Of a stretch of DNA of 64,000 nt, positions 23,315-34,733 are shown in pieces. The notes below the pieces were generated by a model. The model was not told where the DNA came from. It did no database searches and was given only the letters and a program-made list of their open reading frames with translations. Every line of letters starts with the position of its first letter. Positions within the stretch are counted from its first letter, which is position 1. The position numbers and the translations under genes are program-made. The stretch lies in contig NC_088910.1 in NCBI RefSeq assembly GCF_963576675.1, positions 88,170,104 to 88,234,103 of the forward strand. Reading direction: 5' to 3'. The DNA comes from Euphorbia lathyris. Lineage: Eukaryota; Streptophyta; Magnoliopsida; Malpighiales; Euphorbiaceae.

Positions 23315-24722
23315 TGTTGGTCCCGTGTAATGTAATAGGATTAGTTCCAAGGGGGGGGGGGTTAGGAACTAATGTAACTTTTTCGCTTAATTGCTGACTT
23401 AATTTAATTCTTTAAACAACTTCACTCAGTTTAGGTCAGCAAGGCTGAGCGCGATGCAAGACAGCTTTAGTCAGAGGCTGACTAGAACAATTTTACTTGT
23501 GAGTTGGGAATTAACACTTAAGGTCAGCTTCCAACTCGGCACTCTGATTACTCAGCGTCAGCCTATACAGATTATATACTGAGTAATTTAAACAAGCAAC
23601 ACATACATAAATATATTAAGAGAAGGGTTAGAAATTACTCAGCAGTCTTATCCTGGTTCGGCCTCGCCGCCTACGTCCAGCCCCCAGAATCCTTCCCAGC
23701 TTTTTCAATCCACTACTGAGCTCTTTAAAGGTAGAGCACAAACCGTTTACAAGCAATTAAGTATGCAAGAGTACCGTCCTCTATTCGTCTACTCAACCCT
23801 ACTGAGCGCTATAACCAAACACTCAGATTTTCTCTACCGCTGAGTACTAAAACCGAGTACTCAACACCACTCTCTCAATCTTTACAATTGATACAAATTT
23901 GTTCTTTCTAGATGAAGAACACTTTAGATGAATACAAATTCAATCTAGAATTTTACACAGAAATAGGATTTGGGTGTAAGTATTTGCTTTTCTTGTGTTG
24001 TATGTGCTTGTATGTATGCTTTTTTTCTTTTGTACTTCGGCAAAGGATCCAAGTGATGAACTTGTCATTTTATAGTGAAATCTGATGCTTCAATCATTTG
24101 AATTCGGATGTATCCGTTGAATTCAAACGGTCTTCTTGCGTCATTCATTGGTCAGCATACAGTTTTGCAGGCCAATCTTGTCGTTTGATTTTAGCAGGCG
24201 TCAGGCTTGTCTTCTTCCGCCAGGTTTGTCTTCTAGCGCCAGTTTCGTCTTTTAGCCACATGACAGTTGACCCATGCGTCTCGAAACTGTCTCTTTGCGT
24301 AATTCCAAAGCTTCTGAATATGCGCAGATCCTTGTCGGTTTTTGTCTTTTAGTTAACGGATCATTGACGCTGTCCTGATGAGCACTCAGCTTGACTTTAA
24401 TAGACGTTGCCTTCGATCTTTATCTTTGGCGAGTCTGAGTCACGTTCTACTCAGCTTCTACGGTCAGCTTCGTCTTCAAGTGTTTGTTCTGAAGAAGACT
24501 TTTCTTCTCTGATGCTGAGTTGTGTTCAACTCAGCTTCTGTGGCTCATACTGACTTCATTCTGTCTTACTTTTTATTTCTGTTCTCATTTATAATTATAC
24601 TCAACATTGAACAAACACATTAGTACAATTAAATCAAAGCACTTAAATTTAATCGTCTTAATCATGGGATTAATCTTAAATAATTTTGTCAAATCAAAAT
24701 CATGTGGAAAGGTGTTTCAACG
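23315..24722 (-). repeat. 5' LTR of the Sirevirus-like element (1408 bp)
   Basis: TGTTGGTCCCGTG at 23315 to GTGTTTCAACG at 24722. It is the intact partner of 2544-3824 plus 11312-11432. It holds an 11-base G-run at 23351-23361 and many CTCAG/GTCAGC motifs. Confidence 0.94.
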
Positions 24723-24727
24723 GTACA

Positions 24728-27600
24728 CACCTCTAATAAAGGCTTCTTCCCAAGCTAGATGTCATTCCAAAAACTAATTGATCTACCATTGCCCACCGAC
24801 CAACCAATCCCAGAGCAGAACTCAGAAAACACTGCATTAACCCCTTTCCATAAGAAGGGACAATTAAGAACTCTCTCTTTTGGGCCCCCAAAAATCCTAT
24901 CCTTTCTGTATTTCCCACACAATACCCGAACCCAAAGAGTTGACGGGGATTGCCACATTCTCCAAAGAAGCTTCATTAACATCACTTTATTATTGTCTCT
25001 GGCTTGTCTAATCCCTAAACCTCCCATATTTTTAGGTTGGCAAACCTCCTTCCACGGAACCAGATGAACTTTTTTCCCCTCTTCCGAGTTCCCCCACAGG
25101 AACCGACGATTGATTTTATCAAGGCCATTAAGAACAGGCTCCAACAGCTTACAAGCTTGCATTATGTGATTGGGAGCCGCACAGTTCACCGATTGGATCA
25201 AGGTCAGACGGCCCGCAAGAGAAAGGGATTTAGCTTTCCAATTAGCACACTTATTATTAGTTTTATCGAAGATCTCTTTAAAAGAAGCTTTCAAAACTCT
25301 ATCACTATGGAGAGGAACCCCTAGATAGTTACCAAAAGCCTTGGTAAGAGGAATACCAGAAATCTCACTCATCTTCTTACAGGCCCTTTGGTCCATATTA
25401 TTAGAGCACAACATTCTAGACTTTTGGATGTTAAGCTTTTGACCTGAAGCAAAACAAAAGTTAGTAAGGATATCCATAATCACACCAATTTGCTCCTCAC
25501 TTCCTTCAACAAAGATCATCACATCATTAGCAAAGAACACATGAGTGACCGGGGGACATAATTTATTAATGGAAATCGGATGAAGCTTCCCAGTGCTAAC
25601 ATCATCTTGGATAAGATGAGTTAACCTCTCCATAGCAATAACAAATAAGAATGGGCTCATAGGGTCCCCTTGACGGATACCCCGGGAAGGTGTAAACTCC
25701 TCAGACAAATCCCCATTTATCAAAACTTAGAAGACAGGAGAAGAAATACAAACCTCAATTAATTTCCTCCAATTATCCGGAATCCCAGCTTTCTCCAGAC
25801 TATCTAGAAGAAAACTCCAGTTAATCTGATCGTAAGCTTTCTCTAGATCCAGCTTCAGAGCCACAATACAACGCTTACCCTTTTTGACCTTCATCAAATG
25901 AACCATCTCTTGAGCGATAACAATATTATCCATCATCTATCTCCCCGGGACAAAACTGCCTCGATTCTGGCTAATAATATCAGGGAGAATACACCGAAGT
26001 CTATTAGCCACGATTTTGGTAACCACCTTATAAATCACATTACACAGACTAATAGGTCTCATCTGTACGAAAGAGGAAGGCTTCTCCACTTTAGGAATTA
26101 GGACCAGAAGAGTTTTATTCTCAAGCCTAATATCCTCAGACCCATTAAAAACCCCTTTTACAAAACTGTAAATTCCTTCTTTTACAGTTTCCCAATGCTT
26201 ATGATAAAAGCCGGCTGGGAGCCCATCAACCCCAGGAGCTTTAGTAGCACCTATGCTAAACACTAGCTGACCAATCTCTTTCTGATCAATAGAATGAAAC
26301 ACTTCAATAATCTTATCCTCACAAACCGTCGAAAATGTAGACCTAGATAGAGCTCCATCCAAATCCACCAGGTCTTCTTTAAATAACTCTTTATAGAAAT
26401 TGAGGGCCAAGAGACGGATTTCTTCATCCTCATAAACCCAATTACCATTAGGATATTTGATAGCATCAATCTGATTTTTCTGCCTTCTGATAACAGTAGA
26501 AAGATGGAAATACCTCGTATTACGATCTCCATCTTTAATCCAAGCTTTCCTTGATTTCTGAAACCAAAGTAACTCCTCTTGTCTTAGCACTGCTTCCAAC
26601 TCATTATGGAGGGATCTAAGAAGACAAATCAAACTATGGTCAAACCTGATCTCCAAGTTACGTTGGATGCCTTCAATCCTACTCAGAACTTTCTGTTTCC
26701 TTCTGATAATATGGCAAAAAATGTTCCTATTCCAGCCTACCACATTACTTCTAAAACCCTCCGCAGCTAGTAAGATATTAGAATGGGGTTTCCAATTATC
26801 ATAAACAAAGTTCTTAAACTCAGGGTGAGATTCCCAAGCCACTAGATACCTAAAAGGTCTTTCCCCTCTAGGACGAGAAGCTCTCACCAACCTGACTAAG
26901 ATAGGACAATGATCAGAATGTCAGAAGGGGAGATTCAACACAGCCGCTTCAGGAAACCTGCTCTGAGCAACAATATTAGCATAAACTTTATCCAACCGAA
27001 CAAAGGTACTATTACGTTTCCAAGTAAACTTATGACCAGCAGCACCAAGATCCGACAGTCCACACAAATCCATATTTTTCTTATGATTAATACACGTATT
27101 AATATAATGATTCCCTCCCCCTCTTTGATCACTCATAATAGCAATATCATTAAAATCTCCAGCTACAAACCAGGCATCCATCATACTCGTACTTAAAGTA
27201 AACAAAACCTCCCAAAGGCGTTTACGATTGGCAAGAATAGGATCAGCATACACAATAGTGATAAAGAGGGGTTTATTTCCAGGGTAAGTAACTTTACTAT
27301 GAATAAATTGTTTATCCATCTTCACGATATCAAAATGAACAAGATCAGGCTTCCAAAAAATCCAAATACCACCAGTGCGGCTAGTAGCCTCCGACCTGAC
27401 ACACTTCCAACTTTTAAATAATTTAACCACCTCATCTGCTTTAGCTCCACTGATCTTAGTTTTCAGTAAAGCAAAACAAGATGGGTTGAACTGCTTAATT
27501 AAATCCTTAACATGGATACGAGTCGCCTTACTTACCGCCCCTCTAACATTCCATCAAACAAATCCATCAAAAGAGGACAGCAAACACAGGCCCAGCCCAA
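24728..27600 (-). pseudogene. LINE ORF2 5' part: endonuclease and reverse transcriptase
   Basis: A single frame (about 27553 down to 24728) that continues into 2543-1284. EEP endonuclease: WNVRGA, ALLKTKI (catalytic Glu replaced by Lys), AGDFND and HSDHCPI, the last preceded by a TGA at about 26918. RT: APGVDGLPAGFYHKHW, MRPISLCNVIYKVVTKI, LDLEKAYDQINW, IRQGDPMSPFLFVIAMERL, and the active-site box FFANDV, where FADD is expected (first Asp replaced by Asn). Further stops lie at about 25937, 25724 and 24752. There are no frameshifts. Three catalytic centres (endonuclease, RT, and RNase H in the left part) each carry one G-to-A change. Confidence 0.93.
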
Positions 27601-29490
27601 CTAAACCAGATATTTATTTGGGGCTCCTAAGAGCCTAGAAGAGGTACCTACAGACCCCCTTTTCTCCAAGAAACGAAAAGAATTTTGGTTATTCTTATGA
27701 CTACCCTTCAGTTTCTTCATACTCATTTTATTAATCCCCATAGTCTTCCCATTTCTAGCCTTAATACTGACTTTAGAAAAACTAACCTTTTTATTCATCT
27801 CAGATACTTGAGGATCTTGAACCTGAGGACACTTCTGGGACACTTCTTTGGATTCAAACAGAGGGTTAACAGTCTCCACATTATTTCCTACTGGATCTGC
27901 AGGTTCTAAGTTCGGCATTCCCAACTCTGATTGATCATTAGTAGGCCCAGGGTCTTGATCCTCATCCACGGGAAGAACCCCAAACATAGATCCAGAATAT
28001 ACCTCCAAAGGGTTGTCGGTAGCATCACATTTCTTTGGACTAGACATCTCCTTCCTTCCATAATCATTCTGGAGCAGGATCTGATCATTATTAATGTTAG
28101 GAGGAAGATTGTGGGCCATAGGAGCGCACGTCCTTCGCCTCCCAAAATGCTTAGCAACCATCCAAGGGCCGAAATTCCTCCCATCCCCCTAGATACCCTC
28201 TTCCCTGGCCCTCACAGCTTCAACTACATCCTCACTTACCTTATTCTTTTTAGGACAACCCTCATAAGTATGACCAAACATCCCACATTCATAATAGAGA
28301 TTATGGATCCCTTTATACTCAATATAGTATATTGTATGTTGTAAACAGAATTTAGACAAAAGGGGTTTTGCTAGGTCAATATCAATACAAATTCTAGCAA
28401 ACTTGCCTCTTTCAGCTCCAATAGTAGTTTTATCCACATGGTGGAATTTACCAACCAGCCCAGCAATTTTCTTTAGGAATATTTCATTATAATACTCAAT
28501 CGGGAGACCCAGGAATCTCACCCAAGTCAGAATCCTATTAACCGAACAATCCCTTGGATTAAAGTTAGGGACCCAAGGCCTTATGGCAAGAACATGATTA
28601 GATATAATACAGGGGCCCCCATTAATAACAATTTCATAATCTTCAGCCTGTGTAAACTTAATCACATAATAATCATTTTCCAAGTCAGTGATACTGACTT
28701 TTCCTTTTTTAGCCCACTGTGCACGGATTCTCTGAGCAAAATAATTAAAGCCAATTTTTTCCCTAGGACAGTCACTATTAAAGACAATTTCCATTTAGAA
28801 TGCAGGGATCGTTTATCAGCTGAGGACAAACGAATCACAAGACACAAAGGATCGTCTTGTTCCTCATCCTCCACATCCGAATCTGACAAAATTTCCTCCA
28901 AGTCTTCATCCACCATCCCTCCGTAAAGAGATGTCTCCTCCTCCACAACAACCATGACCGTATCCCTCCAAGACATTTTTGTATTCCCCGGGCGCAAGGA
29001 GGAATTGAATGTCGCCACAAGGTCACCCATGACAGCCTCCTGATCATTGCTAAAAACCTCAGCTTCCATCGCCCCCAACCATATACCTCGCGGATCCACC
29101 GTCTCCCCACCCGACTGGCCAGACAACCCGGCCCCGCCCCTTTCTCCTTCTCCAGATCCGCTCCTCCCGCACCCATCCTTCTCCTCCCTCGCCGATGCCA
29201 TCCCTCCTGCCGAACTCACCCCGCCCTCCTTCCCATCCCACAGATCGGAGCAAACCGACGCCGCAAACAGCGGACCGCCGGCCGATCGCGGGATAACATC
29301 CCTATCTCCTTCGATCGTCTCCACTAGCCGCTTGAAAAGGTACGGATCTCGCCTCCACCGCCCCAGCACCGTGCGCCCCTCCCGCCGTCAACCCCGCTCG
29401 CACCATCGCCGCCAACGACGGCCCTCCACCAGACCTCGATCTTTCACGCTGCCAGTCACGCTCTCTCTCTTTCATCCGCTCTCTCTCTAA
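27601..29490 (-). pseudogene. LINE 5' UTR and ORF1 (DUF4283 with zinc knuckle)
   Basis: ORF1 is read from about 29370. Its acidic N-terminal part (MSWRDTVMVVVEEE, DLEEILSDSDVEDEEQDD) passes into a DUF4283 domain (KIGFNYFAQRIRAQWAKKG, WVPNFNPRDCSVNRILTWVR) with a frameshift at an A6 run near 28757. The knuckle reads YYECGMFGHTYEGC: the first Cys is Tyr (TGT to TAT). After a stop at 28189 the frame continues with GPWMVAKHFGRRR and a Lys-rich tail, stopping at 27601. GC-rich sequence from 29100 to 29470 and a (CT)n stretch (29460-29490) mark the LINE 5' region. Confidence 0.9.
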
Positions 29491-29584
29491 ACTTAATAGA
29501 TTTTAGTTTAGGATTTGTTTTTTGTTTTTTATTTTTTTAATCTAATTAATTATTTCCACTTAATGTGGCAAATTTTTTTTTAAG

Positions 29585-29773
29585 AAATATCACGTGTCAA
29601 AATATCGTTACTTGTTAATGAGATAACGATTTCGTTAAGTATTTATACAAATTGGGTGAAATTTCATCAATTGGGATATGTCAAATGTCAAATGTGATCA
29701 GATAATAAGTCAGTGGTCAAATAATAAAATTTTAGATAGATCAGAAACCAAATAATGATTTAAGAAAAAAAAA
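29585..29773. repeat. Right arm of the inverted repeat flanking the LINE stack
   Basis: Reverse complement of about 1092-1262 with perhaps 75-80% identity by eye, ending in an A-run followed by AACTCAAACTA (29774-29784), the direct repeat also found at 1054-1064. Confidence 0.55.
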
Positions 29774-29784
29774 AACTCAAACTA

Positions 29785-30088
29785 GCTTAGTAACCGTGTA
29801 ATATATGAAAATAATTAATAAATATATAAGTCAGTTATTAACGGTGATTGATATTATAATTTTTTAATTAAAAGTACAAATAAATTAATTTGTATAAATA
29901 AAATGTAATATAAGATATTTGTGGTGTTCACAAAGGCATTATTAAATCTAAGTTTATCATAATTTTAATAAAAAAAATTGTATAAAAGTTTTAACATTGT
30001 TAAAATAAATCATAAATTACATAGAAAAAAACAATCATGTAAGTTTTTTTTTTCAAACATAATCTTAATTTGTATATAGTTATATAAA
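29785..30088. other. AT-rich intergenic sequence
   Basis: No ORF, repeat boundary or RNA gene seen. Confidence 0.5.
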
Positions 30089-31170
30089 CTATGTTAGAAT
30101 CGAGATTCTTATAAATATGTGAATGACTTTTGATACTCTAAGGAATATTTCATGAAGTCATCCTTTACAGGTGGATCAATGTCACTTTTCGGATCTTAGA
30201 GACTCGTAGAAGTTGTCTGATCTAAAAAAAATGAATATTCCTTAAAGATACGAACGACACCCTTCAGCCATATAGAATAATCCCCAACAACTGTACGGTC
30301 AAGAAGGAGCAAACGTTGGATCAATTTAAGTGATTGCACAAAGGACAAAACTACCACTTGGCACTTCAGAGGTTCGAAGGTCGTAAGCCCAATGAGATCA
30401 TGACATTTGGCAACATGGTTGCTGCATGGCAGGGTGCACCATCTTACAATATCACAGTCTGAACTAGACAGAGCCAATCAAAGGCTAACACGTGTTTGAT
30501 GATTCGTTAGGGCATTCCTAGAATGACAAAGACAACCCTTGATAGACGCCATAAATAGGAGAGATATATGATCTATACAAGGTACATGAAGATAGACATT
30601 ATTAATGCATTGATTATCTTCAACCTTCCTTCAACCTTTGCTAACTTAAGCATCGGAGCGGGTTCACCAGATGCAACCCCTATCTGACCCGCTGGTATTC
30701 TTATCTAAGGCCAAAGAAAGAGGAATCTAGAAGACTACTCAGATACAATGCTATTATTGGTGCGGTGACCATGGACTTATTCGTCCCCTTCAAAAGTAAT
30801 GTTTCCCCCATAGAGCTAGCTCAAGGAGCGTCATCTAGAAGACCTATTGGGACACTCATTAAAAAGAAAGGTATGACAGAATCCCAGTCAGATCCTCTAC
30901 TGGTCTCCCATAACCAACGCCACAAGGAGCCTATGGATCCTCATCACCATTGACTCCTCAATGAAATAAATCGACACTTAAACCAAAACCTTAATCAAGT
31001 TCATCGCAAGATGGGCGACGTTAAAGTTGAACATGCGGCGTAGATGGTAGAAAAGGAGGTTATACATCGTGTCAATTGCGAAAACACATATGCCACAGTT
31101 CAACATCCTCTCAGATCGGCGGTTCAATATGAGAGAAGCTTATCACCCCAGAGGCACCGGTCTAGGAATT
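30089..31170 (+). mobile_element. Tat-type Ty3/gypsy LTR with primer-binding site and start of gag, truncated
   Basis: Starts near TGTTAGAATCGAG (about 30091) and contains a TATA-like CCATAAATAGG (30549) and the phrase GCATCGGAGCGGGTTCACC (about 30650), which I recognise from Tat/Retand-type LTRs. ATTGGTGCGGTGACCATGGA (about 30755-30774) lies where the Tat primer-binding region is expected. A gag-like frame follows (MDLFVPFKSNVSP, then NEINRHLNQNLNQ after a stop). The sequence stops being recognisable at about 31170. No pol or second LTR in this orientation. Confidence 0.6.
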
Positions 31171-31259
31171 AGAGCTTCGAAAACCTACATATATATATAT
31201 TATTATTATTAAATAACAAATTAAAACCCTTTTAATTAAACTTTGAAAAACCAAAAAAA

Positions 31260-31263
<4 letters not shown>

Positions 31264-31300
<37 letters not shown>
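31264..31300. repeat. (TA)n microsatellite, left side of the foldback element
   Basis: About 18 TA units directly before the terminal repeat of the element at 31301. A matching (TA)n tract lies on the other side (32977-33018). Confidence 0.95.
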
Positions 31301-31302
<2 letters not shown>

Positions 31303-32972
31303 GTGAGATCTAGTGTGACAAGGGGTTAGGGTGTGACAAATAGCTTATTGTGTGACATAACAAAACTACGTAGTTTTAATGATAATTGAAAAAGGCAATG
31401 TGACAAATTTGTAAATAAAAGGAAAGAGAGGATAGAGAAAATTGTTTTATTTCTTTTCTTTAAAATACTCTGACATTTCTAACCTCGTTTTTCGAAATTT
31501 TTTATACTGTTAGACTCGTCTAAATTAGATGGTCATTTTAAGATCCCTGAAGCTCAAGTAAAAAAAAATTCCGATGAACGGAATCCTGGTGGGCGTTTTC
31601 TGGCGGAAAAAAAGTGCCCAGAAAATTCTCAAAAAATTTTAGAAAATGTAAAACATTATTCTGAGAAACTTTAATTCTTGGGACGAAGTGAGATTTCTTA
31701 TAGTTTAGTTCCAATAAAACTTGTTCCTTAATTTTATACATTTTACATGCTTCAACAATTTGTTGGGTCAAAACCGTAAGGAATCTCGTTTTGAGCCAAG
31801 AATTAAAGTTTCTTAAAATGATGTTTTACATGTTTTGGAATTTTTTGATAATTTTTTGGGTACGTTTTTGGTCCTACTTACATTGTTCACACAATGTACG
31901 AAATTGTTCCAAATCAGTGTACCATTTGTTCCAACATAATACTTATATTGTTCCAACAGAATAAATCAGCGTACCAATTTTTCCAACAAAATAGTTCTAT
32001 TATTCCAACATAATACTTATATTGTTCCAACATAATAAATCAGTTTACCAATTGTTCGAAATCAATTTTATTATCTATGTCTTCAATTTCATTTTTGTTT
32101 CTTAGTATTTAATATAGTATCTTCAAATTTATATTAGTTATATTATTTAGAAAATAATTCCAATTCTTATATTCTTCCAATAGAATAATTATATTGTTCC
32201 AACAGAATAGTTATATTGTTCCAACAGAATTGTTATATTGTTCTAACAAAATATTGCCACACATAGTGCTGAAAGGTAAGACCAAAAAGTGCCCAGAAAA
32301 TTATCAAAAAATTCTAAAATATGTAAAACATCATTTTAAGAAACTTTAATTCTTGGCTCAAAATGATATTTCTTACGGTTTTCACCAAATAAATTGTTGA
32401 AGCATGTAAAATGGATAAAATTAAGGAAATTATTTTATTGGGACAAAAACGTAAGAAATCCTGCTTCAACTCAAGAATTAAAGTTTCTCAAAATAATGTT
32501 TTACATTTTCTGGAATTTTTGAGAATTTTTTGGATACTTTATGTTTTCTCGGCGGAAAACGCCCACCTAATCGCCGGATTCCGTTGATTTGGGACTAAAC
32601 CGTACAGAATCTCACTTTGAGAATTAAAATTTCCCAGAATGATGTTTTATATTTTCTGGAATTTTTTGAAAATTTTCTGGGTATTTTTTTTCTCACAGAA
32701 AAACAAATCGCCGGATTCTATTAACCGGAATTTTTTTTACCTGAGCTTCTGGGATCTTAAAATGACCGTCTAATTAAGACGAGTCCAATGGTATAAAAGT
32801 TTTTGAAAAACGAGGTTGGAAAAGTCAGAAAAATGCATTTTAAAGAAAAGAAATAAAACAATCTTCTTTTTCTTTTTATTTACAAATTTGCCACCTTCCC
32901 CTGGTTAATTACAAAATTGGTCATTGTCACACAATAAGGCTTGTCACACCATAAGAAATGTGTCACACATAA

Positions 32973-32976
<4 letters not shown>
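31301..32976. mobile_element. Long-TIR foldback/MITE-like element inserted in (TA)n
   Basis: Terminal inverted repeats of about 270 bp (31301-31570 against 32710-32976) share repeated GTGTGACA motifs, GGTCATTTTAAGATC and ACGAGGTT/AACCTCGT. Inside is a module of about 70 bp containing AAACTTTAATTCTTGG, present five times in alternating orientation (about 31612, 31785, 32287, 32470 and 32622), and between modules a run of TTGTTCCAAC repeats (31880-32260). No transposase ORF. Placement between two (TA)n tracts recalls Micron-type MITEs of rice; family membership is inference. Confidence 0.8.
31880..32265 (+). repeat. Tandem TTGTTCCAACA-containing repeats
   Basis: About ten loose copies of a 20-35 bp unit with the core ATTGTTCCAAC and the follow-on AGAATAGTTATA. 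They form the centre of the foldback element. Confidence 0.8.

Positions 32977-33018
<42 letters not shown>
32977..33018. repeat. (TA)n microsatellite, right side of the foldback element
   Basis: About 21 TA units after the right terminal repeat. Confidence 0.95.
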
Positions 33019-33020
<2 letters not shown>

Positions 33021-33172
33021 GCTTGAACGGGAGGACTTGGAATTCATATTTTAGGTCCGAGCCCGACTCAATTTTTTGCGGGTTGGACTGGACTTGAGCT
33101 CGTCAAGTTTTATTAAAACCCGACAGATCCGGCTCGAGCCCGATCCAGTCCGACCCATGCCCAGGTCTAGAT
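33019..33172. repeat. GC-rich dispersed repeat fragment, possibly the end of a hAT-type element
   Basis: Internally complementary GC-rich motifs (GAGCCCGACTC, GGCTCGAGCCCGATCC, GTCCGACCCATGCCCAGG) of the kind found in the subterminal repeats of plant hAT elements. It ends at CCCAGGTCTAG. Boundaries and family are uncertain. Confidence 0.35.
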
Positions 33173-34340
33173 ATTACTGGAGTGATAACAACTTTTGTTG
33201 GTGCAGTCTTAATGAAACTGTCAGAATTCGTTTTAAATTCTGAATGGTAGTTACTAGAGAATTAAATCTCATTAATAGAATTAAATTATTTGATATTAAT
33301 TTTGTAAAATAGTTTGGTAGTTATATAATGGTTTTGATTATCATTAACGTTAATTCTTCATTAAGTGAATTAATTAAAAGAAAAATGTTAAACATTTTTC
33401 TTATAAGATTGATTTTTTTTTCTCATTCGAAATACATATACAGTTCATTTGGATTTTTTTATCTTTGTCAAAATTTGTCCAGCTCTCTAAATTTTTGTTT
33501 CGATTTGTTCGTTATATTTCTTGGTTTTCTGGTGATAATTCGACACACACAGTTAGAGTTTGACTCGCGCTTCTGTCATATCCTATAATACAATTGTTGA
33601 TTGCAGTAAAATCTGTCTTAAGTCTTAAGGAGATTGATATCATCAGGCCTTATAATCGTCTTCTTTCGTTCAGCCAATTCATCCAAAGGTTTATTATAAC
33701 CAATATTATTTTAATTTTTTTCTTCAATTTAATAAAATTATTATTATGTTCTTATTGTAGTTTCTTTTACAAATTAATATTGCTAACATATGTTTATCAC
33801 TTTTTGTACGCTTAAGACATCATATGAGTTTAAGCATAAAAGTACATGTTAAAATTAGTATAAACGAGATACATATAGAGAGAGATATTTAAAAAGTATT
33901 TTTTTTATAGTTTCTTATTCTCTATCATGATTAAAAACATGTAAATCCATCTCGGTCCTTCAAACCTAGTCAATAGTTTGATACTTTACGACCAAGATGA
34001 TGCTTGAGAATCCATCACTTATGTGTACGCTTTCGCTTGTGAGAACAAGTCGGTGCTTAAAATATCATCATTTTGGACTCTTTGATGGAGAACAAACAAA
34101 GTAAAAGAAATAATAGACAGAAAATATATCACCCCCCCTTTGGCGTTTCTATGTGTTTGTCCCTTGTAGGTCTAATTGAGAGTTTGGATTTTATAAGTCT
34201 AATTGAAAGTTTGATTTTGTGCCTTATACCGCTATTGCTGAGACTAACTATTTCGCTTTGAAATAAAATATGAATTTTGTGTTGTTATACGTTTAAAATC
34301 AACTTTAAAATGTGTAAATAGAATTGAGGAAGAGTGTAAA
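33173..34340. other. AT-rich intergenic sequence
   Basis: Only short open frames without recognisable content. Nothing else seen. Confidence 0.5.
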
Positions 34341-34382
34341 TATATATTTTATATTATGTGCATCGCACGAGTCTTCAACTAG
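34341..34382 (+). mobile_element. Candidate Helitron 3' terminus
   Basis: A GTGC-ATC-GCAC hairpin (34358-34368) lies ten bases before CTAG (34379-34382), followed by T. This is the end structure of plant Helitrons, in a sequence context (GTGCATCGCACGAG) commonly seen at such ends. The matching 5' TC end was not found, so length and completeness are unknown. Confidence 0.4.
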
Positions 34383-34614
34383 TCTTCTTTAAAAGAGATG
34401 TAACAATAAATTTAAAATATTTTTTCACCAAGTACCACTATTAAAGATTTGAGTAGTCAAAACTTTTAAAAGTAGTCTAAACCTCTAATTTTACGCCATA
34501 CCCTTATTATAAAAATGGAAAAGGTATTTTTGGTGACCACTGATTCAACAACATATTCTTTTTTAATTTTTAATTTTTTAATCAACAATATATTAGTTTG
34601 AAATGAAAAAATGT

Positions 34615-34656
34615 CTTAATAATAATAATGATAATAATAATAATAATAATAATAAT
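34615..34656. repeat. (AAT)n microsatellite
   Basis: TAATAATAATGATAATAAT-type array, slightly imperfect. Confidence 0.9.
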
Positions 34657-34733
34657 ATATTTATAATAATTAATAATAACGTAAGATTTTAGTAAACTTT
34701 TGAATATGTATACTAAATAATGGTGTCTTTTAT

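Larger units (their letters stand above)
2544..24722 (-). mobile_element. Sirevirus-like Ty1/copia retrotransposon, 22.2 kb with nested insertions
   Basis: A complete copia-superfamily provirus on the - strand. Its LTRs are 23315-24722 (5') and 2544-3824 plus 11312-11432 (3'). It is flanked by the perfect 5-bp TSD GTACA (2539-2543 and 24723-24727). Gene order on the - strand is gag, protease, integrase, RT, RNase H, then a long extra ORF, as in Sireviruses (SIRE/Maximus). Inside are an Athila-like element (3825-11306) and two solo LTRs (12391-13787, 15162-16493). Subtracting these and their TSD copies leaves about 11.95 kb. The LTR ends are TGTTGG...TTCAACA, but the outer end at 24722 reads CG, a one-base change. 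Both LTR copies are nearly identical by eye, so the element is fairly young, yet gag, pol and ORF3 all contain nonsense codons. Confidence 0.93.

Noticed and set aside
30196..30477. 93-residue ORF on the - strand
   Set aside because: It lies within the Tat-type LTR, has no recognisable domain and is antisense to the LTR.
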